In this document: piece after piece, positions 19,264 through 28,409 of the stretch
Layout of the letters: every line of letters begins with the position of its first letter
How positions within the stretch are numbered: position 1 is the first letter of the stretch
Source of the DNA: Tianweitania sp. UT-5YL-CI-8
GTDB taxonomy: Bacteria; Pseudomonadota; Alphaproteobacteria; Rhizobiales; Rhizobiaceae
Direction of reading: 5' to 3'
DNA length: 64,000 bases
NCBI RefSeq assembly: GCF_030010215.1
Contig: NZ_JASCRR010000002.1
Span: 578,297 to 642,296, forward strand
Notes under the pieces: generated by a model
Seen by the model: the letters and a program-made list of their open reading frames with translations, nothing else
Told to the model about the DNA's origin: nothing
Databases searched by the model: none
Program-made: the position numbers and the translations under genes

Positions 19264-21195
19264 TCATCCCTTCGCCCCCCTCACCCGCAACCACGCCTCG
19301 GTCAGCTTTTCGAAGCGTTCCGCCATATCCGCGATCGCTTCGTCATCGTTCATCCGCCCGCCCAGCCATTGTTCTGCGGCCTCGGCGAAGATGGTGCGCC
19401 CCACCGCAAAGCCCTTGACGATCCCGGCGTCCGCAGTTGCCGCGAACGCAGCTTCCAACTCTTCCTGCGGCGCTTCAAGCCCAAGCAGCACCACGCCGCG
19501 GCACCACGGGTCATTGCGTGTGATCGTATCTTCGATCTTGCCCCATGCGGTCGGCGATGCCTGCGGCTCCAGTTTCCACCAGTCCGGCTTGATGCCGAGC
19601 GCGTAAAGCTCTTCCAGCGCGCGGGGAATGGTCATGTCGTCGATCGTGCCGTGCTTTCCGGCGATGATCTCGACCAGAAGTTCGCGGCCGACCTTGCGCG
19701 CCGCCTCATAGAGCGCGACGAGCTTTTCCTGCTGTTCGGCCTTCAGTTCCTGCGGGTCGTCGGGGTGGTAGAAGCACAGGCACTTGATGCAATGCGTCAC
19801 CGGCCATTCGACCAGTTGCGAGCCGATATCCTGCGAAAATTCGAAGCGCAGCGGCCGCGAACCCGGAAGTTCGACCGGTCGACCGACCCAAGCGAAGGGA
19901 TGCCGGGCAAATTCGAACAGCGCGTCACGGCCGTGTTTTTCGTCGAGCAGCATGCCATAGCCGGGGCGCCCGTCGGCGACCTTGGCCGCGGCCTTGACCG
20001 CCAGAACCTTGAAATCGCCGATGCGCTTTTCGTCGGCGCCCAGCCTGCGGGCGACGTCTTCCAGCTGGCTGCGGTGGTCGCAGGCCAAGGCCATCAAAGA
20101 GGGGATTTCGGTCCGCCGCGTCGTCGCCCAATGGATATGGTTGAGGTTTGCATCCTTGCGCAGCGCGTGCTGCGTGCTGCCGTTCTTCAGGAACGTCTCA
20201 AGTTCGGTGAAGGTCGGATATTCCGGAGAGCACAGAAGCCGGGAGACGGCGAAGGCGCCGCAGGCATTGGCCCAGGTCGCCGATGTCGCCAGGTTTTCGC
20301 CGCCCAGCCAACCGCGCAGCAGTCCCGACATGAAGGCATCGCCGGCGCCCAGCACATTGTAGACTTCGATGGGGAAACCGTCCCCGACGATGCCGGCCTC
20401 GAGATCGTCGCTGATCGGACCGTCATAGACGATGCAGCCCATCGCGCCGCGCTTCAGCACGATGGTCGCCTCGGTCAGCGCGCGGATGGCCTTCAGCGCG
20501 CCGAGCACATCGTCGGCACCGGAGGCGATCATAATCTCTTCTTCGGTGCCGACCACCAGATCGCAATCGGCCAGCACGGTGCGCAACTGCGACGACACCC
20601 GCTCGGATTTGACATAGCGCCCAAAGCCCTCGGCATGGCCGCCGAGGCCCCAGAGATTGGGCCGGTAGTCGATGTCGAACACCACCTTGCGGCCATTGGC
20701 CTTGGCGATGCGGATCGCCTTCCGCTGTGCCGCGTCGCTGTTGGGCCGGGAGAAATGCGTGCCGGTCACTACGATAGCGCGGGCGGAAGCGATGAAGCTT
20801 TCATCGATGTCCTCTTCCGCCAGCGCCATATCGGCGCAATCGCTGCGGTAGAAGATCATCGGGGAAACGCCTTCCTCCTCCACCGACAGAAGCACCAGCG
20901 CGGTCAGCCGCTCCGGGTCGGTCTTGACGCCGTCAACGACGACGCCTTCGCGCAGCAATTGCTCGCGGATGAAACGGCCCATCTGTTCGGCGCCGACACG
21001 CGTCAGCAACGCCGAGCGCAGGCCGAGCCGCGCGGTGCCGATGGAGATGTTGGCGGGGCAGCCGCCAACCGACTTGGCGAAGGACGCAATGTCCTCGAGC
21101 CGCGAGCCGGTCTGCTGGCCGTAGAGATCGACGGATGCGCGGCCGATGGCAATGACGTCGAGCGACGGTGCCGTCGCGCCCTGGCTGGTGTTCAC
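19264..21195 (-). CDS. iolC: 5-dehydro-2-deoxygluconokinase fused to DUF2090 domain
   Basis: 643 residues, twice the length of a simple IolC kinase. The start is a GTG with a strong GGAGGA sequence 5 bases upstream. Residues about 10-325 are a PfkB/ribokinase-family kinase (VGGCPANISIGTARLG, then VLGAGDAFMSGLLRGW with the catalytic Asp) that phosphorylates 2-deoxy-5-keto-gluconate. Residues about 335-640 are DUF2090, an aldolase-like barrel (MALACDHRSQLEDVARRLGA; EIIAGKHGT; GFAVGRTIFAEAAEQWLGG), proposed to perform the following aldolase step. The fusion is common in Proteobacteria. It is the first gene of the operon, directly behind the shared iol-type promoter. Confidence 0.95.
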   Translation of the reverse strand: MNTSQGATAPSLDVIAIGRASVDLYGQQTGSRLEDIASFAKSVGGCPANISIGTARLGLRSALLTRVGAEQMGRFIREQLLREGVVVDGVKTDPERLTALVLLSVEEEGVSPMIFYRSDCADMALAEEDIDESFIASARAIVVTGTHFSRPNSDAAQRKAIRIAKANGRKVVFDIDYRPNLWGLGGHAEGFGRYVKSERVSSQLRTVLADCDLVVGTEEEIMIASGADDVLGALKAIRALTEATIVLKRGAMGCIVYDGPISDDLEAGIVGDGFPIEVYNVLGAGDAFMSGLLRGWLGGENLATSATWANACGAFAVSRLLCSPEYPTFTELETFLKNGSTQHALRKDANLNHIHWATTRRTEIPSLMALACDHRSQLEDVARRLGADEKRIGDFKVLAVKAAAKVADGRPGYGMLLDEKHGRDALFEFARHPFAWVGRPVELPGSRPLRFEFSQDIGSQLVEWPVTHCIKCLCFYHPDDPQELKAEQQEKLVALYEAARKVGRELLVEIIAGKHGTIDDMTIPRALEELYALGIKPDWWKLEPQASPTAWGKIEDTITRNDPWCRGVVLLGLEAPQEELEAAFAATADAGIVKGFAVGRTIFAEAAEQWLGGRMNDDEAIADMAERFEKLTEAWLRVRGAKG

Positions 21196-21244
21196 GCAAT
21201 CCTCCGGAATGAGCCGGTGTTACGCTCCCGACTCTTGCCCCACA

Positions 21245-21298
21245 TGAAATGATAATTCCAATCGCTAGTCAATATGGAATGTATGTTCCTTTTTAAGT
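21245..21298 (-). promoter_or_regulatory. iolC promoter with GGAA-N6-TTCC operator (probable IolR site)
   Basis: On the minus strand TTGACT is followed after 17 bases by TTTCAT, a good -35/-10 pair, about 50 bases before the GTG start. Just upstream of the -35 lies GGAACATACATTCC, which fits the GGAA-N6-TTCC motif that I recall for IolR (RpiR family) of rhizobia. A further half site, TGGAAT, sits in the spacer. Nearly the same arrangement precedes the ABC importer at 44.0 kb. No iolR gene is in the window. Confidence 0.72.
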
Positions 21299-21361
21299 GC
21301 AAGCGGCATGAATGGTCCATAGCCATGCCCGCATCGTTGCGCGACCCGTCGTGACACTGGT

Positions 21362-23881
21362 ATGGCGGCAGCGATGACCATCGACCGAAAGCCGCCAAGC
21401 CTGGCCGACCTGCCGCCCCTGCCCGTCACGGCGGTGCTGCCGCAGCTTATCGGCGCGCTGGATGCCGGAAACGCCGCCGTCCTCGTCGCCCCGCCAGGTG
21501 CGGGCAAGACGACGCTGGTACCGCTCGCGCTGCTTTCGCAGTCCTGGCTCGGCGCGGGCAAGATTGTTCTTCTCGAACCGCGCCGGCTCGCCGCTCGCGC
21601 CGCAGCCCGCCGCATGGCGTCCCTGCTCGGCGAGGAGCCGGGCCAAACGGTCGGCTATGCCATGCGCATGGAGAACCGCACCTCGGCCGCCACCCGCATT
21701 CTCGTCGTCACCGAAGGCGTGTTGGCGCGCATGGTGCTCGACGATCCCGAACTGACCGGGGTGTCAGCTGTGCTGTTCGACGAGTTCCACGAACGTTCGC
21801 TCGACGGCGACTTCGGCCTCGCGCTCGCCCTCGATGTGCAGGGCGCGCTGCGGCCCGATCTTCGGCTCGTCGTTATGTCGGCAACGCTCGACGGTGCGCG
21901 TGTCTCGCGGCTGCTTTCGGATGCGCCGGTTATCGAAAGCGAAGGCCGCAGCTATCCCGTCGAAATCCGTTACCAGGAGCGCAGGGCGGGCGTCGCTATC
22001 GAGGACGCCATGGCGGATGCTATCCGCGCCACCCTTACAGAGGAGGCCGGCAGCATCCTCGCCTTCCTGCCCGGCCAGCGCGAGATCGAGCGCACCGCCG
22101 AGCGGCTGGTGGGACGGATCGCAGCCGATGTCGATGTCGTGTCGCTGTTCGGCATGATGGACGGGAAGGCGCAGGATGCCGCCATTCGCCCGCCTCCCGC
22201 CGGCCGCCGCAAGGTCGTGCTCGCCACGTCCATCGCCGAGACCTCGATCACCATAGACGGCGTGCGCGTGGTCATCGATTCCGGCCTGTCGCGACAGCCG
22301 CGCTACGAGCCGGCCTCCGGCCTGACCCGGCTGGAAACCGTGCGCACCTCGCGCGCCGCCGCCGACCAGCGCGCCGGCCGTGCGGGGCGTACGGCACCGG
22401 GCATTGCCATCCGCTTGTGGCGCGCCGAGCAGACGGCGGCCCTTCCCGCTTTTTCGCCGCCCGAAATCCTGGAAGCCGACCTGTCGGGCTTCCTGCTCGA
22501 TTGCGCCGCCTTTGGCGTGTCGGATCCCGCGACATTGTCCTTCCTCGACCCGCCGCCCGCGCCCGCATTGGCCGAGGCGCGCGCCTTGCTGATGCGGCTC
22601 GACGCCATCGACGGCGACGGTCGCCTTACCGAAACCGGACAGGCGATGCGCAAGCTGGCGCTGCCGGTGCGGCTCGCCCACATGGTCGCCGAGGCCGCCC
22701 GGGAAGGCCACGCGCTTGAGGCCGCGCGTCTCGCGGTGCTTCTGACGGAACGCGGCCTTGGCGGCGACGCAGCCGACCTCGAACGCCGTTTGCAGCGCTT
22801 TTCCACCGATCGGTCGCCGCGCGCCAATGCGGCGCGCCAACTTGCTGAGCGTTTGGCTCGCGCCGCCTTACCCTCCCCCTTGTGGGGAGGGTCGATCCGC
22901 GGAGCGGAGCGGGGTGGGGGTCCCGGCGCGCTGCTGCTGCATGCCTGGCCGGATCGTGTCGCCAAAGCGCGCGGCGAGCGCGGGCGCTTCGTTCTGGCAA
23001 ACGGCAGCGGCGCTGCGGTGGACGCCGCCGATCCGCTCGCCGCCGAGACCTGGCTGGTCGTCGCCGACTTGCAGGGCAAGGCGCAGAGCGCGCGCATCAC
23101 CGCTGCTGCGCCCGTTTCCGAAGAGGATATCCGTGCCATTCTGGGCAGCCGCGTCGAAACCCGGTCGGAGGCGAGCTTCGACGTCGAAAAGCGCTCGGTC
23201 CGCGTCCGCGAGACCGCCCGGCTGGGCGCGATCACGCTGTCGGAACGCCAGCTTGCCGCCCCCAAGGGAGCGGATGCCGACCGCGCGGTCATCGACGCGC
23301 TGCGCCGACACGGGCTCGATCTCATCGACTGGGGCAAGGACGCAGCCACCCTGCGCCAGCGTCTGTCCTGGCTGCATCGCGGCCTCGGCGCGCCATGGCC
23401 TGATATGTCCGACGAAAGCCTCGTCGAACGGCTCGACGACTGGCTGTTGCCCTTCCTGTCGGGCGAGGCCTCGCTGGCCCGCATCGGGGGCGATGCCCTG
23501 CGTCAGGGTCTGCTGTCGCTGGTTCCGCACGATCTGCAGCGCCGCATCGACCAGCTTGCGCCGACCCATTTCAACGCGCCTTCCGGCAGCCATGTGCCGA
23601 TCCGCTATGAGGGCGAGTGGCCGGTGCTGGCGATCCGTGTGCAGGAGCTGTTCGGGCTCGACACGCACCCTGCCATCGCCAATGGCAGCGTCGGGCTGAC
23701 GCTGGAGCTTCTGTCGCCGGCGCATCGTCCGATCCAGACCACTCGCGACCTGCCCGGCTTCTGGCGCGGCTCCTGGGCCGATGTCCGCTCCGACATGCGC
23801 GGGCGCTACCCCCGCCACGTCTGGCCCGAAGACCCGCGCGTGGCCCAGGCAACGGCGCGAGCCAAGCCGCGCGGGACGTGA
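21362..23881 (+). CDS. hrpB: ATP-dependent helicase HrpB
   Basis: 839 residues. DEAH/RHA-type RNA helicase: Walker A APPGAGKTT (about residue 45), DEFHERS as motif II, VMSATLDG as motif III, TSIAETSITIDGVRVVID and QRAGRAGR as motifs V/VI, then the HrpB-specific C-terminal domain ending near RYPRHVWPEDP. Its cellular role is not well defined. About 20 residues near position 503-522 (LPSPLWGGSIRGAERGGGPG) are not family sequence but the translation of a dispersed palindromic repeat. The gene is divergent from iolC. Confidence 0.94.
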   Translation: MAAAMTIDRKPPSLADLPPLPVTAVLPQLIGALDAGNAAVLVAPPGAGKTTLVPLALLSQSWLGAGKIVLLEPRRLAARAAARRMASLLGEEPGQTVGYAMRMENRTSAATRILVVTEGVLARMVLDDPELTGVSAVLFDEFHERSLDGDFGLALALDVQGALRPDLRLVVMSATLDGARVSRLLSDAPVIESEGRSYPVEIRYQERRAGVAIEDAMADAIRATLTEEAGSILAFLPGQREIERTAERLVGRIAADVDVVSLFGMMDGKAQDAAIRPPPAGRRKVVLATSIAETSITIDGVRVVIDSGLSRQPRYEPASGLTRLETVRTSRAAADQRAGRAGRTAPGIAIRLWRAEQTAALPAFSPPEILEADLSGFLLDCAAFGVSDPATLSFLDPPPAPALAEARALLMRLDAIDGDGRLTETGQAMRKLALPVRLAHMVAEAAREGHALEAARLAVLLTERGLGGDAADLERRLQRFSTDRSPRANAARQLAERLARAALPSPLWGGSIRGAERGGGPGALLLHAWPDRVAKARGERGRFVLANGSGAAVDAADPLAAETWLVVADLQGKAQSARITAAAPVSEEDIRAILGSRVETRSEASFDVEKRSVRVRETARLGAITLSERQLAAPKGADADRAVIDALRRHGLDLIDWGKDAATLRQRLSWLHRGLGAPWPDMSDESLVERLDDWLLPFLSGEASLARIGGDALRQGLLSLVPHDLQRRIDQLAPTHFNAPSGSHVPIRYEGEWPVLAIRVQELFGLDTHPAIANGSVGLTLELLSPAHRPIQTTRDLPGFWRGSWADVRSDMRGRYPRHVWPEDPRVAQATARAKPRGT
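22866..22925 (+). repeat. Palindromic dispersed repeat inserted in frame in hrpB
   Basis: CCCTCCCCCTTGTGGGGAGG (from about 22871) is a near-perfect hairpin, followed by GATCCGCGGAGCGGAGCGG and GGTGGGGG. The CTTGTGGGGAGGG core recurs in the intergenic hairpin at about 39055-39069. The insertion adds about 20 codons without shifting the hrpB frame. Confidence 0.7.
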
Positions 23882-23935
23882 GGATATCGGCCCAAAACCC
23901 TTCCCTCGTTGCCCCATCCGTCGCATAAAGCGGCC

Positions 23936-25258
23936 ATGATCAAGGTCACCCATACTCCCGATCTGCAACTCTCCACCAGGCTTAGGCTCAACACGCTGAT
24001 CCGGCTGCGCTGGCTCGCAGTGTTCGGCCAAAGTGCCGCCGTTCTCGTCGTGGCCTACGGGCTGGAATTTCCGCTGCAGGTCAGCATGTGTTTCGCGCTG
24101 ATCGCCTGTTCGGCATGGCTCAATCTCTATCTGACGTTCCGCTTTCCAGCGACGCACCGGCTCGACCCCTACGCGGCACTGTCCATTCTCAGCTTCGACA
24201 GTCTGCAACTGTCCGGCCTGCTGTTCATGACCGGCGGGCTGACCAATCCGTTTGCCCTGTTGCTCACCGTGCCGGTGGTTATATCGGCGACCTCGTTGCC
24301 GCTCAGGCTGACGGCGGTGCTCGGCGCCCTGGTCATGACGGCGGCGACGCTGCTCACCTTTTACCACCTGCCTTTGCCCTGGTATCCCGGCGTGACGCTG
24401 ATCATGCCCTACATCTATGTCGGCGGCGTCTGGGTGGCGGTGTTTTCCTCCATCGCCTTCACAGCGCTCTACGCCTTCCGTGTCGCCGACGAGGCCCGCC
24501 TGCTCGCCAATGCGCTGGCGGCTACCGAGCTGGTGCTGCAGCGCGAGCAGCATCTGTCGGCACTGGACGGGCTGGCCGCGGCCGCGGCCCACGAACTCGG
24601 CACCCCCTTGGCCACCATCACGCTGGTGTCCAAAGAGATGGAGCGCGCGCTGGGCAACGATCCCCGTTATGGCGAGGACGTGAAGCTGTTGCGCTCGCAG
24701 AGCGAGCGCTGCCGCGAAATCCTCAAGCGGCTGACCAGCCTGTCGTCGGAAGGCGAAGCGCATCTCGCGCGCATGCCGCTGACGTCGCTGATCGAGGAAG
24801 TCACCGCACCGCACCGCGACTTCGGCGTATCGATCAAGATGGAGCCCGGCGAGCGCATCGGCACAGAGCCGGTTTCACGGCGCAATCCGGGCGTGATCTA
24901 CGGCTTGGGCAATCTGGTGGAAAACGCCGTCGATTTCGCCCGCTCGAAAGTGCGCGTCGGCTGGAGCTGGAACAACGAGACCGTTTCCTTCCGCTTGGCA
25001 GACGACGGCCCTGGCTTTCCGCACGAGATCATAGACCGCATCGGAGAACCCTATATGTCGACGCGCCAGGGCGGAGAGTCCGGTGGCGGGCTCGGGCTCG
25101 GGCTGTTCATCGCCAAGACGCTGCTCGAACGCTCCGGCGCGGAGATCACTTTTTCCAATTCGGCTGACCCTGGCGAGGGCGCTATCATCGAAGTGACCTG
25201 GCCGCGTGCGCAGTTCCAGGCCACGGCACCGGCCGATTCCTTCCTCGGTGCCGCCTGA
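23936..25258 (+). CDS. actS: Redox/acid-responsive sensor histidine kinase ActS/RegB
   Basis: 440 residues from the ATG at 23936 (an upstream ATG at 23909 is possible). Six N-terminal transmembrane segments include TGGLTNPFA, the GGxxNPF quinone-sensing motif of RegB/PrrB/ActS. The H-box AAHELGTPLATI is near residue 218. A cysteine in RSQSERCREILKRL matches the redox-active Cys of RegB. N-box LVENAVDFA and G-boxes DDGPGFP and GLGLGLFIAKT follow. The next gene is its cognate regulator actR. In alphaproteobacteria this pair controls energy metabolism, carbon and nitrogen fixation genes, and acid tolerance. Confidence 0.93.
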   Translation: MIKVTHTPDLQLSTRLRLNTLIRLRWLAVFGQSAAVLVVAYGLEFPLQVSMCFALIACSAWLNLYLTFRFPATHRLDPYAALSILSFDSLQLSGLLFMTGGLTNPFALLLTVPVVISATSLPLRLTAVLGALVMTAATLLTFYHLPLPWYPGVTLIMPYIYVGGVWVAVFSSIAFTALYAFRVADEARLLANALAATELVLQREQHLSALDGLAAAAAHELGTPLATITLVSKEMERALGNDPRYGEDVKLLRSQSERCREILKRLTSLSSEGEAHLARMPLTSLIEEVTAPHRDFGVSIKMEPGERIGTEPVSRRNPGVIYGLGNLVENAVDFARSKVRVGWSWNNETVSFRLADDGPGFPHEIIDRIGEPYMSTRQGGESGGGLGLGLFIAKTLLERSGAEITFSNSADPGEGAIIEVTWPRAQFQATAPADSFLGAA

Positions 25259-25341
25259 CCTGGGGTTGGACATTGGCGTCAAGCGGCTATATCTGCATAG
25301 AAACACAAGAAAAGTTTCAGGCGGATAGGGATGAAGCAGGG

Positions 25342-25905
25342 ATGACCATACAGGACCAGGCCAACGGCGAGATTCCGGGCGACGACCATTCGTTGCTCAT
25401 AGTCGACGACGACAAGCCGTTCCTGACTCGTCTGGCGCGCGCCATGGAAAGCCGTGGTTTTCAGGTCGAGACCGCCGAAAGCGTCGAGGAAGCGGTAGCC
25501 AAGGCCAAGGCCAATCCGCCCGCCTATGCGGTGGTCGACATGCGGCTGGGCGATGGCAACGGCCTCGATGTGGTCGCCGCGATCCGCGACAAGCGCGAGG
25601 ATGCGCGCACCGTGATCCTGACCGGCTATGGCAACATCGCCACCGCCGTGACCGCCGTGAAGCTCGGCGCAGTCGATTATCTGTCCAAGCCGGCCGATGC
25701 AGACGATGTCTTCGCCGCGCTGACCAGCCGGTCCAGCGAACGCGCCGCTCCGCCGGAAAATCCGATGTCGGCCGACCGGGTGCGCTGGGAACACATCCAG
25801 CGCGTCTATGAAATGTGCGACCGCAACGTGTCGGAAACCGCGCGCAGGCTCAATATGCACCGGCGCACCCTGCAGCGGATCTTGGCCAAGCGCGCGCCGC
25901 GCTGA
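25342..25905 (+). CDS. actR: Response regulator ActR/RegA
   Basis: 187 residues from the ATG at 25342. The receiver domain starts at SLLIVDDDKPFL, with phospho-acceptor Asp in AVVDMRLGDGNGLDVV, conserved Thr in VILTGYGN and Lys in YLSKPADADDV. A short linker (VRWEHIQRVYEMCDRNVSET) leads to the very conserved Fis-type helix-turn-helix ARRLNMHRRTLQRILAKRAPR. Length and the near-invariant C-terminus fit RegA/PrrA/ActR. It lies 83 bases downstream of actS on the same strand. Confidence 0.95.
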   Translation: MTIQDQANGEIPGDDHSLLIVDDDKPFLTRLARAMESRGFQVETAESVEEAVAKAKANPPAYAVVDMRLGDGNGLDVVAAIRDKREDARTVILTGYGNIATAVTAVKLGAVDYLSKPADADDVFAALTSRSSERAAPPENPMSADRVRWEHIQRVYEMCDRNVSETARRLNMHRRTLQRILAKRAPR

Positions 25906-25928
25906 GCCGGAAAAATCTGGAAAAGACC

Positions 25929-26612
25929 ATGGGACTTTCGATTTCCGTAGGCGTCGTCGCCGATCTGCGCCACCACGACCAGGATGTGGTCGACGGCATT
26001 CTCGCGCAGTTCGACGCGGTCAATTCGGCGTTGGTCTCCAAGGGCCTTCCCCAGCACGACGATCCGCTCGATTGCGAGGTCTGGTCGGTCGAAGGCAATG
26101 GCTATTCCGGGCTGCATGCGGTCCGCGAAATCGCCGGCCTGATCTGGAAAGGCCTGCCCATTCCGCGCGACGTGGTGCTGACCGGCAGCGATACGCCGAA
26201 TGCCGACGATCTGTTCGCCGCGCTGATGCCGTTTGTGACTGGGCTCGAGGTCGGCTCGATGCCGCCCTTCGCCCATCTCATCGCCCATTCCGACGCCGAA
26301 GGGCTCTATGTGCCGGTCGATTTTCCCGTGCCGATCATCCCGGATTTCCTCGACGAACGCACAAACCACCTTTGGCCGCTCGGCTCGGTGCAACGTCTTC
26401 ATGCCGAACTCCAACAGATCGCGACAGCGCTCGAAATCCCCGACTATCTCGACGTGAACTCCGATCTGGTTTTTGACCGGTTTGACGAAGGCATCGAAAA
26501 CACCGAAGGCGCCTTGTGGGAGGCGCAGCCGATCGCCACCTATTCGCTGTTGCTGCTGCGCGAAGCCTGCCAGCGGTCGCTCGCCACAGGCGCCGCCATC
26601 TATTTTCACTAA
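25929..26612 (+). CDS. Conserved hypothetical protein, function unknown
   Basis: 227 residues from the ATG at 25929, only 23 bases after actR, so probably co-transcribed with it. The sequence is soluble and acidic, without a signal peptide, transmembrane segments or any nucleotide-binding motif I recognise. Notable blocks are VGVVADLRHHDQDVVD at the N-terminus, WSVEGNGYSGLHAVREIAGL and FPVPIIPDFLDERTNHLWPL. Codon use matches its neighbours, so it looks native. I cannot assign a family. Confidence 0.7.
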   Translation: MGLSISVGVVADLRHHDQDVVDGILAQFDAVNSALVSKGLPQHDDPLDCEVWSVEGNGYSGLHAVREIAGLIWKGLPIPRDVVLTGSDTPNADDLFAALMPFVTGLEVGSMPPFAHLIAHSDAEGLYVPVDFPVPIIPDFLDERTNHLWPLGSVQRLHAELQQIATALEIPDYLDVNSDLVFDRFDEGIENTEGALWEAQPIATYSLLLLREACQRSLATGAAIYFH

Positions 26613-26690
26613 AGCTGCCGCCTGCCATTACCATTCGACAGCCGCAAAAAGCGCTGCTAGAAGCCCCGCTGTCACAAGGATCATCTCGCA

Positions 26691-28283
26691 ATGGCTGAGC
26701 CTATCCAGCAGGAGGTCGCGCGCCGCCGCACCTTCGCCATCATCGCCCACCCCGACGCCGGCAAGACAACGCTGACCGAAAAGCTGCTTTTGTTCGGCGG
26801 TGCGATCCAGCTCGCCGGCGAGGTCAAGGCCAAGAAGGACAAGATCCAGACCCGCTCGGACTGGATGAAGATCGAGCGCGAGCGCGGCATTTCTGTCGTC
26901 ACCTCGGTGATGACCTTCGAATATGGCGACAACGTCTTCAACCTGCTCGACACGCCCGGCCACGAGGATTTCGCCGACGACACCTACCGCACGCTGTCAG
27001 CCGTCGACAGCGCGGTCATGGTCATCGACGCCGCCAAAGGCATCGAGCCGCGGACGCTGAAGCTGTTCGAAGTCTGCCGCCTGCGCGACATCCCGATCAT
27101 CACCTTCGTCAACAAGATGGACCGCGAAGCGCGCAACCCCTTCGACATCCTCGACGAGATCGAGCAGAAGCTGGCGCTCGACACAGCACCCGTTACCTGG
27201 CCCATCGGCCAGGGCAAGAGCTTCTCCGGCACCTACCACCTCTCCCAGAACGCGGTGCGCCGGGGCGACGCCGAACAGGAACGCACGCCGGTCAACGGCC
27301 CGGATTCCAACCGCGTCGCCGGCCTGCTGCCCGAGAACGAGCGCGACACCTTCATCGAAGAGCTTGAGCTTGCCCGTGAGGCCTGCCGCCCCTTCGACCT
27401 GGAAGCCTTCCGAGAAGGCCATCTGACGCCGGTCTATTTCGGCTCGGCTTTGCGCAATTACGGTGTGCGCGACCTGATCGAGGCGCTTGGCGCCTATGGT
27501 CCGCCGCCGCGTGCACAGGAAGCCGACACCCGCAAGGTCGAGGCGACGGAGGACAAGATGACCTCCTTCGTGTTCAAGATCCAGGCCAATATGGACCCCA
27601 ACCACCGCGACCGCATCGCCTTCGTCCGCGTCTGCTCGGGCACGCTGCAGCGCGGCATGAAGGCCAAGCTGGTGCGCACCGGAAAGCCGATGAGCCTTTC
27701 GGCGCCGCAATTCTTCTTCGCCCGCTCGCGCATCACCGCCGACGAGGCCTTTGCCGGCGACGTGGTCGGCATCCCCAACCACGGCACGCTTCGCATCGGC
27801 GACACGCTGACCGAGGGCGAGGATATCCTGTTCCGCGGCGTGCCCAACTTCGCGCCCGAAATCCTGCGCCGCGTGCGCCTGGGCGACGCGATGAAGGCCA
27901 AGAAGCTCAAGGAAGCTCTGCAGCAGATGGCCGAAGAGGGCGTGGTCCAGCTCTTCCAGCCGGAGGACGGTTCGCCAGCCATCGTCGGCGTCGTCGGCGC
28001 GCTGCAGATCGACGTGCTCAAGGAGCGGCTGAACGTCGAGTACTCGCTGCCGGTGGATTTCGAAATTTCGCGCTTTTCGATTTGCCGCTGGATCGATGCC
28101 GACGACAAGGCCGACCTTCACCGTTTCGTGGAGAGCCATCGCGGCGACATCGCCCGCGATCTCGACGACGATCCGGTGTTTCTCGCCCAGCACGCCTTCT
28201 CGCTCAACTACGAGGCCGAGCGCTGGAAGATGATCCGCTTCGCCGACATCAAGGACTACCAGATCCGCGACAAGGCGGCCTGA
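26691..28283 (+). CDS. prfC: Peptide chain release factor 3
   Basis: 530 residues, the expected length. This GTPase recycles class I release factors from the ribosome after termination. The G domain shows G1 AHPDAGKTTLTEK, the switch region RERGISVVTSVMTFEY, G3 LLDTPGHEDFADDTYR and G4 FVNKMDRE. Domain II (LRIGDTLTEG) and the RF3-specific C-terminal part follow. It begins 78 bases after the unrecognised gene; the phosphonate genes follow on the same strand after 126 bases. Confidence 0.96.
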   Translation: MAEPIQQEVARRRTFAIIAHPDAGKTTLTEKLLLFGGAIQLAGEVKAKKDKIQTRSDWMKIERERGISVVTSVMTFEYGDNVFNLLDTPGHEDFADDTYRTLSAVDSAVMVIDAAKGIEPRTLKLFEVCRLRDIPIITFVNKMDREARNPFDILDEIEQKLALDTAPVTWPIGQGKSFSGTYHLSQNAVRRGDAEQERTPVNGPDSNRVAGLLPENERDTFIEELELAREACRPFDLEAFREGHLTPVYFGSALRNYGVRDLIEALGAYGPPPRAQEADTRKVEATEDKMTSFVFKIQANMDPNHRDRIAFVRVCSGTLQRGMKAKLVRTGKPMSLSAPQFFFARSRITADEAFAGDVVGIPNHGTLRIGDTLTEGEDILFRGVPNFAPEILRRVRLGDAMKAKKLKEALQQMAEEGVVQLFQPEDGSPAIVGVVGALQIDVLKERLNVEYSLPVDFEISRFSICRWIDADDKADLHRFVESHRGDIARDLDDDPVFLAQHAFSLNYEAERWKMIRFADIKDYQIRDKAA

Positions 28284-28409
28284 TCGGCGCAAGCCCTCCC
28301 AATGTCCGAAGTGACTTCGCCCGCTGTCGGTGTTATCACGCCGCCCGGCTGGGCTTCGTCAATCCGTCACGGGAATCGGATATGTGCGGCCCATCCGGGG
28401 AGAGACGCC

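Noticed and set aside
19369..21252. Plus-strand open frame of 627 codons opposite iolC
   Set aside because: Antisense shadow of iolC; no recognisable domain and shadow-type composition.
22868..24814. Long minus-strand open frame of 648 codons opposite hrpB and actS
   Set aside because: It has no family motifs, is rich in Arg/Gly/His as expected of antisense frames in high-G+C DNA, and spans two well-supported genes on the other strand.
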